Positions 34,360 through 42,721 of a stretch of DNA of 64,000 nt are shown here, piece after piece. Within the stretch, counting starts at the first letter, position 1, and the number at the start of each line of letters is the position of its first letter. The notes below the pieces were generated by a model, which was given only the letters and a program-made list of their open reading frames with translations, did no database searches and was not told the DNA's origin. Source of the stretch: Hungatella sp. (GTDB lineage Bacteria; Bacillota; Clostridia; Lachnospirales; Lachnospiraceae). A program made the translations under genes and the position numbers. The stretch covers positions 536,358 to 600,357 of the forward strand of contig WASS01000029.1 of NCBI GenBank assembly GCA_009712635.1, written 5' to 3'.

Positions 34360-34381
34360 CAACCGGGAGGAGTGCAGGGTT

Positions 34382-35302
34382 ATGACAGGATTTTTTGCCG
34401 GACTGGACGTAGGAGGAACCAATGGACGTCTAAAGATATGCGATCCCGCAGGTAACGTGCTGGGGGAATTTACAGCACCTGGCTGCAGCCTCAATACAGA
34501 TGGAGCTGAAAAAAGCAGGCTGCGTTACCGGGAACTGGTAATACCAGCTTTAAAAGAGCTGAATCTGGATTCTGGCAGCTGCCTGGGAATCTGCGTGGCA
34601 GCAAGCGGAATTGATTTTCCGGTTCATGAACGTGATTGCAGATCCTTTTTTGAAGAAATGGGATTTTTGCCTGACAAACTGAAGGTAATCAATGACTGCG
34701 AAGTATTTCTTTATCTGACGGAATTGCCGGCTCTTGTAATCATATCCGGCACCGGTTCCGTGTGCTTTGGAAGAGATGGGAACGGGATCATACACAGAAC
34801 TGGAGGCTATAATCACATTGTAAGCGATGAAGGAAGCGGTTTTGATTTGGGGCTGAAGGTTTTAAGAGCAGTGGGCAATCATTTATCCGGGCAGGGAAGG
34901 AGTCCCATTCTTACGCCTCTTTTTATTAAGTCAACGGGAATTGACACATTGGGAAAAATAGATGAATATATCAATACCAATCTTATGGAGAAATCCCAGA
35001 TCGCCAAATTTTCCCTGCTTGCCTTTCAGGCTGCAGCATTGGGGGACGAGACTGCCATAGAGATTCATCGGGAATGTGCAGACGCCTTATGGGGGCTGAT
35101 CCGTGATACAGCAGCTAAAATGGATGCAGACGGATTTGATCTCTGGTACTGGGGAAGCCTTCTTGTGAAAAATTATATTCTGCGGGAGATGGTGGATGAA
35201 AAAGTAAACAAGGGACTGCCGGGGGCGAGGACTTCCATACCACGGATTACAGCAATTGACGGGGCACTCCAGGCTGCTGTAAAATTGCATCACATACCCT
35301 GA
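34382..35302 (+). CDS. BadF/BcrA-type ATPase, probable sugar (N-acetylhexosamine-like) kinase
   Basis: 306 residues from the ATG at 34382, which has GGGAGGAG about 10 nt upstream; the longer in-frame start at 34313 lies inside the preceding gene. ASKHA-fold features: phosphate-1 loop GLDVGGTNGRLKI, second phosphate loop VIISGTGSVCFGRDG, and adenosine-side GGYNHIVSDEGSGFDLGLK with the Asp-Glu-Gly-Ser-Gly typical of GlcNAc-kinase-like members of the BadF/BcrA family. It probably phosphorylates the sugar released by the 812-residue protein. Last gene of the cluster. Confidence 0.82.
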   Translation: MTGFFAGLDVGGTNGRLKICDPAGNVLGEFTAPGCSLNTDGAEKSRLRYRELVIPALKELNLDSGSCLGICVAASGIDFPVHERDCRSFFEEMGFLPDKLKVINDCEVFLYLTELPALVIISGTGSVCFGRDGNGIIHRTGGYNHIVSDEGSGFDLGLKVLRAVGNHLSGQGRSPILTPLFIKSTGIDTLGKIDEYINTNLMEKSQIAKFSLLAFQAAALGDETAIEIHRECADALWGLIRDTAAKMDADGFDLWYWGSLLVKNYILREMVDEKVNKGLPGARTSIPRITAIDGALQAAVKLHHIP

Positions 35303-35353
35303 AAAATCGGATTTTGTTATAAATACAATATTTATAGATGAATTTAGGAAAAG

Positions 35354-35380
35354 AAGAGGGCGGCGCCCTCTTTTCTTTTA
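35354..35380 (+). terminator. Terminator of the uncharacterised sugar cluster
   Basis: AAGAGGGC-GGC-GCCCTCTT followed by TTCTTTTAT. Confidence 0.8.
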
Positions 35381-35431
35381 TCAAAATATAGAAAAATGTC
35401 GAAAAATATTTGTGCAAATTGTACCTTTTAC

Positions 35432-35460
35432 TTGCAATTATAAGACATCTTTAGTAAAAT
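35432..35460 (+). promoter_or_regulatory. Predicted promoter of the EF-G-like gene
   Basis: TTGCAA (35432-35437), 17-bp spacer, TAAAAT (35455-35460). Confidence 0.65.
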
Positions 35461-35498
35461 ATTGTTATAGACTTAAATACCGAACAGGAGGAATGCTT

Positions 35499-37601
35499 AT
35501 GAACGTGTATGGAACCAAACAAATCCGTAACGTCGCCTTACTTGGGCACGGGGGCGCCGGTAAAACTACCCTTGCTGAAGCAATGGCGTTAGTGACCGGA
35601 GCCATCAGCAGAATGGGAAAAGTTACCGATGGCAATACCATCAGCGATTATGACAAAGAAGAGATTAAGAGACAGTTCTCCATCTCCACTTCCCTGATTC
35701 CATTGGAATATGAAGGAGAGGATGGACCGATCAAGATTAATTTACTTGATACTCCCGGTTATTTTGATTTTGTTGGCGAGGTTGAAGAGGCAATCAGTGT
35801 AGCAGATGCTGCTGTTATCGTAGTAAACTGCAAGGCAGGAATTGAAGTTGGTACGTTAAAGGCATGGGAGCTCTGTGAAAAGTACAAGCTTCCCAGACTG
35901 TTTTTTGTAACCAATATGGATGATGATCAGGCCAGCTTTCGTGAACTTCTTTTAAAGCTGGAGAAAGAATTCGGAAGAAAGATAGCTCCGTTCCACCTTC
36001 CTATCAGAGAGAACGAAAAGTTCGTAGGATTTGTGAATGTGGTGAAAATGGCTGGGCGGCGCTTCACCGTTAACAGTGATTATGTGGAATGTGAGATTCC
36101 TGAGTATAGCCAGAAGAATTTAGGAATTGCCAGAGAAGCTTTGATGGAAGCAGTTGCTGAAATCAGTGAGGAATACATGGAACGGTATTTCTCAGGCGAC
36201 GAGTTTACCCTGGAAGAGATTTCTTCTGCACTTCGGGAACATGTTATACAGGGAAATATCGTTCCGGTTATGCTTGGTTCCGGAATTAATGCCCAGGGTG
36301 TAAAGATGGTTTTACAGGCAATTGACAAGTATTTTCCATCACCGGAGCGTTATGAATGCATCGGTGTGGATGTTTCCACCGGAGAGCGTTTTACTGCCAG
36401 ATACAATGACAATGTGTCTTTGTCAGCCCGGGTATTTAAGACAATCTTAGACCCGTTTATCGGCAAGTATTCTCTGATGAAGATCTGTACAGGAACTTTG
36501 AAAGCAGATTCAGCCATCTATAATGTAAATAAAGATACAGAAGAAAAAAGCGGAAAACTCTATGTGCTAAGGGGAAAAGATGCCATCGAAGTTCCGGAAC
36601 TAAAAGCCGGAGATATTGGCGCAGTATCCAAATTGAACGTGACACAGACCGGTGATACCATAGCCCTTCGCTCCGCACCCATTGTCTATCACAAGCCTGA
36701 GATATCCACCCCTTATACCTATATGCGTTATAAGACGAAAACAAAGGGTGACGATGATAAGGTTTCCAATGCACTGGCTAAGTTAACGGAAGAGGACTGG
36801 ACCTTAAAGGCAGTGAATGATACGGAGAACCGTCAGTCTCTTCTGTATGCAATCGGCGATCAGCAGCTGGAGGTAGTGGTCAGCAAGCTGTTAAACCGCT
36901 ATAAGGTTGAGATTGAATTAAGCAAACCTAAATTTGCATTCCGTGAGACCATCCGCAAAAAAGTGGAGGTTCAGGGAAGATATAAGAAGCAGTCAGGCGG
37001 TCATGGACAGTTTGGTGATGTAAAGATGACCTTTGAGCCTTCCGGCGATTTAGAGACTCCTTATATATTTGAAGAATCTGTGTTTGGCGGAGCGGTTCCC
37101 AGGAATTATTTCCCTGCAGTGGAAAAGGGAATTGCAGAATGCGTCTTAAAAGGACCATTAGCTGCCTATCCCGTTGTGGGAATCAAGGCAACGCTGACCG
37201 ATGGATCCTACCATCCGGTGGATTCCTCTGAACTTGCTTTTAAGATGGCTGCAACCCTTGCCTTTAAAAAAGGCTTTATGGATGCCAACCCGGTACTTCT
37301 GGAGCCCATCGCTTCCTTAAAAGTCACTGTGCCGGATAAATTTACCGGCGATGTTATGGGAGATTTAAACCGGAGAAGAGGACGTGTTCTTGGAATGAAT
37401 TCCAATCATCATGGAAAACAGGTCATAGAGGCGGATATTCCCATGTCTGAGCTGTTTGGCTATAATACAGACCTTCGCTCTATGACAGGTGGTATTGGTA
37501 CCTTTGAATATGAGTTCAGCCGTTATGAGCTGGCTCCTGGAGACGTTCAGAAGAAAGAAGTTGAGGAACGGGCATCCAAGGTTGACCGTATGGAAGCATA
37601 A
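35499..37601 (+). CDS. Elongation factor G-like GTPase (EF-G paralogue)
   Basis: 700 residues from the ATG at 35499 (AGGAGG 7 nt upstream; the ATG at 35493 is too close to it). All five EF-G domains appear present. GTPase motifs: G1 GHGGAGKT (residues 16-23), G3 DTPGYFDF, but G4 reads N139-M-D-D142 instead of the canonical NKxD, so the lysine is replaced by methionine. It lacks the usual EF-G AHIDAGKTT start. It belongs to the EF-G2/FusA2-like group whose role in translation is unclear; it is not the main fusA, which normally sits in the str operon. Confidence 0.9.
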   Translation: MNVYGTKQIRNVALLGHGGAGKTTLAEAMALVTGAISRMGKVTDGNTISDYDKEEIKRQFSISTSLIPLEYEGEDGPIKINLLDTPGYFDFVGEVEEAISVADAAVIVVNCKAGIEVGTLKAWELCEKYKLPRLFFVTNMDDDQASFRELLLKLEKEFGRKIAPFHLPIRENEKFVGFVNVVKMAGRRFTVNSDYVECEIPEYSQKNLGIAREALMEAVAEISEEYMERYFSGDEFTLEEISSALREHVIQGNIVPVMLGSGINAQGVKMVLQAIDKYFPSPERYECIGVDVSTGERFTARYNDNVSLSARVFKTILDPFIGKYSLMKICTGTLKADSAIYNVNKDTEEKSGKLYVLRGKDAIEVPELKAGDIGAVSKLNVTQTGDTIALRSAPIVYHKPEISTPYTYMRYKTKTKGDDDKVSNALAKLTEEDWTLKAVNDTENRQSLLYAIGDQQLEVVVSKLLNRYKVEIELSKPKFAFRETIRKKVEVQGRYKKQSGGHGQFGDVKMTFEPSGDLETPYIFEESVFGGAVPRNYFPAVEKGIAECVLKGPLAAYPVVGIKATLTDGSYHPVDSSELAFKMAATLAFKKGFMDANPVLLEPIASLKVTVPDKFTGDVMGDLNRRRGRVLGMNSNHHGKQVIEADIPMSELFGYNTDLRSMTGGIGTFEYEFSRYELAPGDVQKKEVEERASKVDRMEA

Positions 37602-37614
37602 AATAATAACCAGG

Positions 37615-37646
37615 GCGGATCCAATGCATGATTGGATCCGCTTTTT
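37615..37646 (+). terminator. Terminator after the EF-G-like gene
   Basis: GCGGATCCAAT-GCATG-ATTGGATCCGC, a perfect 11-bp stem, followed by TTTTT. Confidence 0.92.
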
Positions 37647-37745
37647 GCAGCATCAGGATTCTGGTTCCAATGGAAAAAACAAGGAGAATTGCGTATTTGC
37701 CCATTCTGTGTTAAACTGGTATCAATTCAGCAGGAGGTAAGATTT

Positions 37746-38663
37746 TTGGTGGAAGAGACAAAGGGCGCAAAAAAAGTATTTGGCAGAATCGGACTTGGAT
37801 ATACGGGGTTTCTCAGTGCATCAATTGTACTGCAGATTGTGTTAAGGATTGTGATTCAAGTGGTCAGTCAGAAAGAAATTTTTAATTTATCCAGGGGCTG
37901 GTCTTTATTTCTCGTTTCCCTGGCTAATTATGCAGCGGGAGGGCTGGTTTTATTTTTGATTATAAAGAATATACCTGTTACCCATAAGCCGGTAAGCCAA
38001 AAACCGGAAAAAATGCTTTTGATTTATTCTTTCTTTATCTGTATCAGTGCATTGGTTGCCGGTAACCTGGCGGGACAGCTGCTTATGTATCTCATCAGTG
38101 CCCTGGAAGGAAAGCCTATGATGAATCCCGTTGCAGAAGTACTTAAGGGACTGAATACAGGAACAATCTTTGTAATTATGGTAGTCATGGCGCCGGTCTG
38201 CGAAGAGGTTCTCTTTCGAAAACTCATCATTGACCGTGTCCGCAGATATGGGGATAAGGCAGCTATATTGGTATCCGCTATTATTTTTGGATTGTGTCAT
38301 GGGAATTTTTATCAATTCTTCTATGCATTCGGGATCGGTCTTGTATTTGGCTATATTTATACCAGAACAGGAAGAATCCGCTATACCATTGGGTTTCATA
38401 TGATCATTAATTTCCTTGGATCCGTTGCAGCTATTTATATTCAGAATTCCATTCCTCTTGCAGCTGTCTATGCCCTGTTTTTGTATGGGTCGATGATCGC
38501 CGGTATCGTCTTATTTTTTGTCACAAGGGATAAATGGATTTTCTGGCAGGGTGAGGAATCGGTATGGGGCAGTGGGGCAGGTAAAACCCTGTTTTTGAAT
38601 GTTGGTATGATTTTATTTTTTGTATTGTCTGCTATTTCATTTGTTGTTGCAGAGTTTTCATAA
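37746..38663 (+). CDS. CPBP-family intramembrane metalloprotease (TTG start)
   Basis: 305 residues with eight or so membrane helices. The Abi/CPBP motifs are seen: EEVLFRKLI (EExxxR, about residues 155-163), FGLCHGNFYQF with the zinc-binding His, and GFHMIINFLG with the second. The family is glutamic-type intramembrane proteases (Rce1-like); in Firmicutes roles range from bacteriocin self-immunity to unknown. I start it at TTG 37746, 8 nt after AGGAGG (37732-37737); the in-frame ATG at 37632 lies inside the preceding terminator. The next codon GTG at 37749 is an alternative. Confidence 0.85.
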   Translation: MVEETKGAKKVFGRIGLGYTGFLSASIVLQIVLRIVIQVVSQKEIFNLSRGWSLFLVSLANYAAGGLVLFLIIKNIPVTHKPVSQKPEKMLLIYSFFICISALVAGNLAGQLLMYLISALEGKPMMNPVAEVLKGLNTGTIFVIMVVMAPVCEEVLFRKLIIDRVRRYGDKAAILVSAIIFGLCHGNFYQFFYAFGIGLVFGYIYTRTGRIRYTIGFHMIINFLGSVAAIYIQNSIPLAAVYALFLYGSMIAGIVLFFVTRDKWIFWQGEESVWGSGAGKTLFLNVGMILFFVLSAISFVVAEFS

Positions 38664-38670
38664 AATCGGG

Positions 38671-38699
38671 TTGACACATCCGGGCAATTATGTTACATT
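38671..38699 (+). promoter_or_regulatory. Predicted promoter of the leuS T-box leader
   Basis: TTGACA (38671-38676), 17-bp spacer, TACATT (38694-38699). Confidence 0.8.
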
Positions 38700-38705
38700 T
38701 ACATT

Positions 38706-38990
38706 TAGCAAAAATACTGTGATTAGGAGTAGTAAGCAGTCTGAAACATTCAGAGAGCCGGCGGCTGGTGAGAGCCGGTTGGGAAAGATTGCTGAACTGG
38801 CCTTTGAGTAGCATACTGAAGAAAGCCATGGCTTTTGTGTAGGTATAGCCGGAATCCCGACCGTTACAGCGGGCGGACAGGAGAGTCTGTCCGGTTGAGC
38901 GCATACGTTCTGTATGAAATAGAGTGGTACCACGCGGTAGATACTGCGTCTCTATAGCCGTTTTATTACGGGTAGAGGCGCTTTTTTTAT
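38706..38990 (+). ncRNA. T-box riboswitch (tRNA-Leu sensing) upstream of leuS
   Basis: The leader has the stem I distal sequence AGAGAGCCGGCGGCUGGUGAG, a specifier loop GAA-CUG-GC with a CUG (Leu) codon at 38797-38799, the T-box bulge UGGUACCACGCGG (38925-38937) and a terminator. Uncharged tRNA-Leu should promote readthrough into leuS. The gene identity and the codon agree. Confidence 0.95.
38946..38988 (+). terminator. Regulated terminator of the leuS T-box
   Basis: GCGTCTCTA...CCGT pairs with ACGG...TAGAGGCGC followed by seven T. Confidence 0.9.
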
Positions 38991-39040
38991 GCAATCAGAA
39001 TCAAATTTACCGTATCGGTCTAATAAGGAGGAATTTTGTT

Positions 39041-41455
39041 ATGGCATCATCTTATAACCACAGTGCCATTGAGAAAAAATGGCGCGAGAATTGGGAAAAG
39101 AACCCCATCAATGTTGACGATGGAAAGAAACCAAAATATTATTGTCTGGATATGTTCCCATATCCGTCTGGCAGCGGCCTTCATGTTGGCCATTGGAGAG
39201 GTTATGTTATCTCCGACGTCTGGAGCCGTTATCAGATTTTAAAGGGGTATTATGTCATTCACCCCATGGGCTGGGATGCATTTGGCCTTCCTGCAGAGAA
39301 TTATGCCATTAAGATGGGCGTTCATCCGGCAAAATCAACAGCTGAGAACGTAAGTAATATTAAAAGACAGATCAATGAGATCGCGGCTGTTTACGACTGG
39401 GATATGGAAGTAAATACCACAGATCCTGGATTTTATAAGTGGACCCAGTGGATTTTTGTCCAGATGTTTAAGAAGGGTCTTGCCTATGAAAAGGAATTCC
39501 CCATTAACTGGTGCCCTTCCTGTAAAACCGGTCTTGCCAATGAGGAAGTGGTAAATGGCTGCTGCGAGCGCTGCGGAACCACAGTTACAAAGAAGAATTT
39601 AAGACAGTGGATGTTAAAAATTACTGCCTATGCAGACCGTCTTTTAAATGATTTAGATAAGCTTGACTGGCCCGAAAAGGTTAAAAAGATGCAGACTGAC
39701 TGGATCGGAAAATCTTACGGTGCAGAAGTAGACTTTAAAGTTGAGGGGAAAGAAGAAGCCATTACGGTTTATACCACAAGACCTGATACCTTATACGGAG
39801 CAACCTTTATGGTGCTTGCACCTGAGCATGCCCTTGCGGCTTCTCTTGCAACAGAGGAAACCAAAGCAGAAGTGGACCAGTATATTTATGACGCTTCCAT
39901 GAAATCCAATGTTGACCGTCTTCAGGATAAGGAAAAAACAGGAGTATTTACCGGAAGTTATGCAATCAATCCTTTAAGCGGAGCAAAAGTTCCGATCTGG
40001 ATTTCCGATTATGTACTGGGTGACTACGGAACTGGCGCAATTATGTGCGTTCCGGCTCACGATGACAGAGACTTTGAATTTGCAACCAAATTTAATATTC
40101 CCATTATTCAGGTAATTGCAAAAGACGGGAAAGAAATTGAGAATATGACAGAGGCCTATACAGAAGCCAGTGGAACCATGATCAATTCCGGCGAATGGAA
40201 TGGCATGGAATCAGCTGTTCTCAAAAAAGAAGCGCCTGCCATGATCGAAGCAAGAGGTCTTGGTAAGAAAACAGTAAACTTTAAACTTCGTGACTGGGTA
40301 TTTTCCAGACAGCGTTACTGGGGTGAGCCAATTCCGATTATTCACTGCCCTCACTGCGGCAATGTTCCCGTTCCGGAAGATCAGCTTCCTCTTACTCTCC
40401 CTGAAGTGGAAAGTTACCAGCCGACTGGTACAGGAGAATCTCCGCTGGCAGATATTGACGAGTGGGTTAATACCACCTGCCCGGTATGCGGTGCGGCTGC
40501 AAAGAGAGAGACCAACACCATGCCTCAGTGGGCAGGATCTTCCTGGTATTTCCTGCGTTATGTAGACAGCCACAATGATCAGGAACTGGTATCCAGAGAG
40601 AAAGCGGACAAATATCTTCCTGTTGATATGTATATCGGCGGCGTAGAGCATGCAGTTCTTCATCTTCTGTATTCCCGTTTCTACACCAAGTTCTTAAATG
40701 ATATCGGTGTGGTAGATTTTGACGAGCCATTCACCAAACTGTTTAACCAGGGAATGATTACTGGTAAAAACGGAATTAAGATGAGCAAATCTAAGGGCAA
40801 TGTGGTTTCACCTGATGAGCTTGTTCAGGATTATGGCTGTGATTCCCTTCGTATGTATGAACTCTTCGTAGGACCGCCGGAGCTAGACGCTGAGTGGGAT
40901 GATCGAGGAATTGAAGGCGTCAGCCGTTTCTTAAACCGTTTCTATAATCTGGTAGCAGATAACTGTGAAAAGGACGTGGAAGCGACCAAAGAGATGATCC
41001 GTCTCCGTAACAAACTGGTATTTGATATTGAACAGCGTTTCAACCAGTTTAACTTAAACACTGTAATATCCGGCTTTATGGAATATAACAACAAGCTGAT
41101 TGAGCTTGCAAAAACAGCCGGCGGAATTGATAAAGAGACATTAAAGACCTTTGTTATTCTTCTTGCACCATTTGCTCCTCATATCGGTGAGGAACTGTGG
41201 CAGCAGCTTGGTGGCACAGACTCTGTATTCCATGCTACATGGCCAGAGTGGAGTGAGGAAGCCATGAAAGAGGATGAAATCGAAGTAGCTGTTCAGGTAA
41301 ATGGTAAAACAAGAGCGGTTGTAAAGCTTCCGGCGGATGTTTCAAAGGAAGATGCAATTGAGGCTGGTAAGGCACTGATTCCGGATAAGATTACCGGAAC
41401 TATTGTAAAGGAAATTTATGTTCCTGGAAGAATTGTAAATATCGTTTGTAAATAG
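39041..41455 (+). CDS. leuS: Leucyl-tRNA synthetase
   Basis: Class I synthetase that charges tRNA-Leu. 804 residues from the ATG at 39041 (AAGGAGG 9 nt upstream), the normal bacterial length. The HIGH motif is H48-V-G-H51, the KMSKS motif is at residues 580-584, and the editing (CP1) domain with TTRPDTLYGATF lies between (about 220-410). Zn-type Cys pairs are visible (CPSCKTG, CCERCG, CPHCG). Regulated by the T-box leader just upstream. Confidence 0.97.
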   Translation: MASSYNHSAIEKKWRENWEKNPINVDDGKKPKYYCLDMFPYPSGSGLHVGHWRGYVISDVWSRYQILKGYYVIHPMGWDAFGLPAENYAIKMGVHPAKSTAENVSNIKRQINEIAAVYDWDMEVNTTDPGFYKWTQWIFVQMFKKGLAYEKEFPINWCPSCKTGLANEEVVNGCCERCGTTVTKKNLRQWMLKITAYADRLLNDLDKLDWPEKVKKMQTDWIGKSYGAEVDFKVEGKEEAITVYTTRPDTLYGATFMVLAPEHALAASLATEETKAEVDQYIYDASMKSNVDRLQDKEKTGVFTGSYAINPLSGAKVPIWISDYVLGDYGTGAIMCVPAHDDRDFEFATKFNIPIIQVIAKDGKEIENMTEAYTEASGTMINSGEWNGMESAVLKKEAPAMIEARGLGKKTVNFKLRDWVFSRQRYWGEPIPIIHCPHCGNVPVPEDQLPLTLPEVESYQPTGTGESPLADIDEWVNTTCPVCGAAAKRETNTMPQWAGSSWYFLRYVDSHNDQELVSREKADKYLPVDMYIGGVEHAVLHLLYSRFYTKFLNDIGVVDFDEPFTKLFNQGMITGKNGIKMSKSKGNVVSPDELVQDYGCDSLRMYELFVGPPELDAEWDDRGIEGVSRFLNRFYNLVADNCEKDVEATKEMIRLRNKLVFDIEQRFNQFNLNTVISGFMEYNNKLIELAKTAGGIDKETLKTFVILLAPFAPHIGEELWQQLGGTDSVFHATWPEWSEEAMKEDEIEVAVQVNGKTRAVVKLPADVSKEDAIEAGKALIPDKITGTIVKEIYVPGRIVNIVCK

Positions 41456-41476
41456 AGCCATTTGTAACATAGAACA

Positions 41477-41531
41477 AGGACATTACAGGCAGCCCCGTCA
41501 GGAGTTGTCTATAATGTCCTTTCTTTTATTT
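41477..41531 (+). terminator. Terminator of leuS
   Basis: AGGACATTA pairs with TAATGTCCT across a 26-nt loop, followed by TTCTTTTATTT. It overlaps the 3' end of the convergent small gene. Confidence 0.7.
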
Positions 41532-41816
41532 CTTTCCATTTCGTTTCATCATATTTTTTGAAAGCATGCGGATGGTTTCCACTCGCTGTCGTTCAGCTGG
41601 ACTCATATTGTCGCCCAGTATAGAAATAAGAAGATCTGTTTCATCATCGTTAAAATGGATCCCCTTCTGATTGGCTTCCGCGGTCAGACTCATGAGCGTT
41701 TGAAAAAGCTGGTCTTTTGGAGAGGCCTCAGCACGTTTTGCAAATTCGGTCAGCATGGAAAGCTTCTGGGGATTCATGTTTTTTAACCGTGGGTCCTGTT
41801 TCCAGTTGGAATTCAT
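41526..41816 (-). CDS. Small hypothetical protein, partner of the next minus-strand gene
   Basis: 96 residues, helical, no signal or membrane segment. The tail MSPAERQRVETIRMLSKNMM closely parallels the tail of the 188-residue protein encoded upstream (MPPEQQSRLETMQMMMSAMQ), so the two share a C-terminal module and are probably in one leftward unit (59-nt gap). AAGGAAGGG precedes the start. I do not recognise the family; such paired proteins are seen in spore-forming Lachnospiraceae, but a spore role is only a guess. Confidence 0.75.
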   Translation of the reverse strand: MNSNWKQDPRLKNMNPQKLSMLTEFAKRAEASPKDQLFQTLMSLTAEANQKGIHFNDDETDLLISILGDNMSPAERQRVETIRMLSKNMMKRNGKK

Positions 41817-41875
41817 AAGTTAATACCCTTCCTTTCCTATGAATATGTATGGAGTAAGATGGTGACAGTAGTATT

Positions 41876-42442
41876 TTAGTTCATCTGCTGCATGGCGGAC
41901 ATCATCATCTGCATGGTTTCCAGCCGTGACTGCTGTTCCGGAGGCATAAAGTTCTTTAACTGCTCAAAGGGCATTCTGCCAAATGGATTGTTGTTTTGGC
42001 GATGTGAGTTATTGGAACGGTTTTGACCGTCGGACTGAGCCTGATTACGGGTCTGTGATTGTGCCTGTGCCTGAAGGGGGATCGTAGAACTTGGAACGGA
42101 TTCCGAATAGGCATTTGCCATATTAAATCCCTGGAAGATGTTGATAAATAAGTCAATTAAGTCCTGCTCGGAAGGATTAGCATAGGGTTTAATGGTGTTT
42201 AACATCTCAAGGGGTGAGTTAGACCGTTCCTTTTCACCTGCAGAACAGATTCCCATAGCAGCCACTTCTCCATCTTCAAATAGGTTTATGGTGCGCTGCA
42301 GTTCGTTGAATTTAACAAAGGTAGAGATCATACGTTGCTGGGGAACATTCATATAAGGCAGGGCGGCTTTCATCATATCAAGATGATTATCCCCGATACG
42401 GGAGTCTAATTCATTTGCGTGGACATTTTGTTCATTATTCAT
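41876..42442 (-). CDS. Hypothetical protein with an internal repeat and Gln/Asn-rich linker
   Basis: 188 residues. Two ~33-residue units repeat: one starting MMKAALPYMNVPQQRMIST (about residue 23) and one starting MLNTIKPYANPSEQDLIDL (about residue 80). A linker rich in Gln, Asn and Ser (about 118-152) follows, then a Met-rich tail shared with the downstream 96-residue protein. No signal peptide. Function unknown; the repeat-linker-tail layout suggests a structural or scaffolding protein. Confidence 0.75.
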   Translation of the reverse strand: MNNEQNVHANELDSRIGDNHLDMMKAALPYMNVPQQRMISTFVKFNELQRTINLFEDGEVAAMGICSAGEKERSNSPLEMLNTIKPYANPSEQDLIDLFINIFQGFNMANAYSESVPSSTIPLQAQAQSQTRNQAQSDGQNRSNNSHRQNNNPFGRMPFEQLKNFMPPEQQSRLETMQMMMSAMQQMN

Positions 42443-42466
42443 TTCATGGGATCCTTACTTTTCTTG

Positions 42467-42495
42467 TTGACAATATATGCGGCTGCATATATTAG
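42467..42495 (+). promoter_or_regulatory. Predicted promoter of the 50-codon gene, with a palindrome in its spacer
   Basis: TTGACA (42467-42472), 17-bp spacer, TATTAG (42490-42495). The 9-bp inverted repeat AATATATGC-GGCT-GCATATATT (42472-42493) fills the spacer and overlaps the -10, so a repressor bound there would block the polymerase. Confidence 0.55.
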
Positions 42496-42516
42496 TATTA
42501 CAGGAGAGTGATTTAT

Positions 42517-42669
42517 ATGAGAAACCGATTAATCATAGATGGAAATGCGGTTTACGAAATTGATGATGAATGCATGAAACAAAAGCAAAACAGAAACAAC
42601 CAGGAAGGAACAGGTAACCAGTCTGCTTTTACAAGGCCGGGACAGGAAAAAGGTCAGAGCCGCAGTTAA
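42517..42669 (+). CDS. 50-residue hypothetical protein
   Basis: Starts MRNRLIIDGNAVYEIDDECM and continues with a polar Gln/Asn/Gly tail ending GQEKGQSRS. CAGGAGAG lies 6-8 nt before the ATG, a promoter is in place upstream and a strong terminator directly follows the stop codon, so it has the full layout of a gene despite its size. No membrane segment. Function unknown. Confidence 0.72.
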   Translation: MRNRLIIDGNAVYEIDDECMKQKQNRNNQEGTGNQSAFTRPGQEKGQSRS

Positions 42670-42676
42670 ACGGAAA

Positions 42677-42720
42677 CAGGACCCGAACCAAAGATGGTTC
42701 GGGTCCTGCTTTATGTTTTG
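42677..42720. terminator. Terminator between the 50-codon gene and the Cys/Gly-rich gene
   Basis: CAGGACCCGAACC-AAAGAT-GGTTCGGGTCCTG, a perfect 13-bp stem, followed by CTTTATGTTTTG; it can serve both convergent genes. Confidence 0.85.
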
Positions 42721-42721
42721 T

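Noticed and set aside
37632..37745. Upstream ATG extending the CPBP protease by 38 residues
   Set aside because: It is inside the hairpin that terminates the EF-G-like gene, and the added residues do not look like the family N-terminus. AGGAGG points to TTG 37746.
42484..42495. A sigma-K-like -10 element (CATA-N3-TA) before the 50-codon gene
   Set aside because: The match is real, but the spacing to an AC -35 element does not fit well, and a TTGACA box is present. Not strong enough to assign a sporulation sigma factor.
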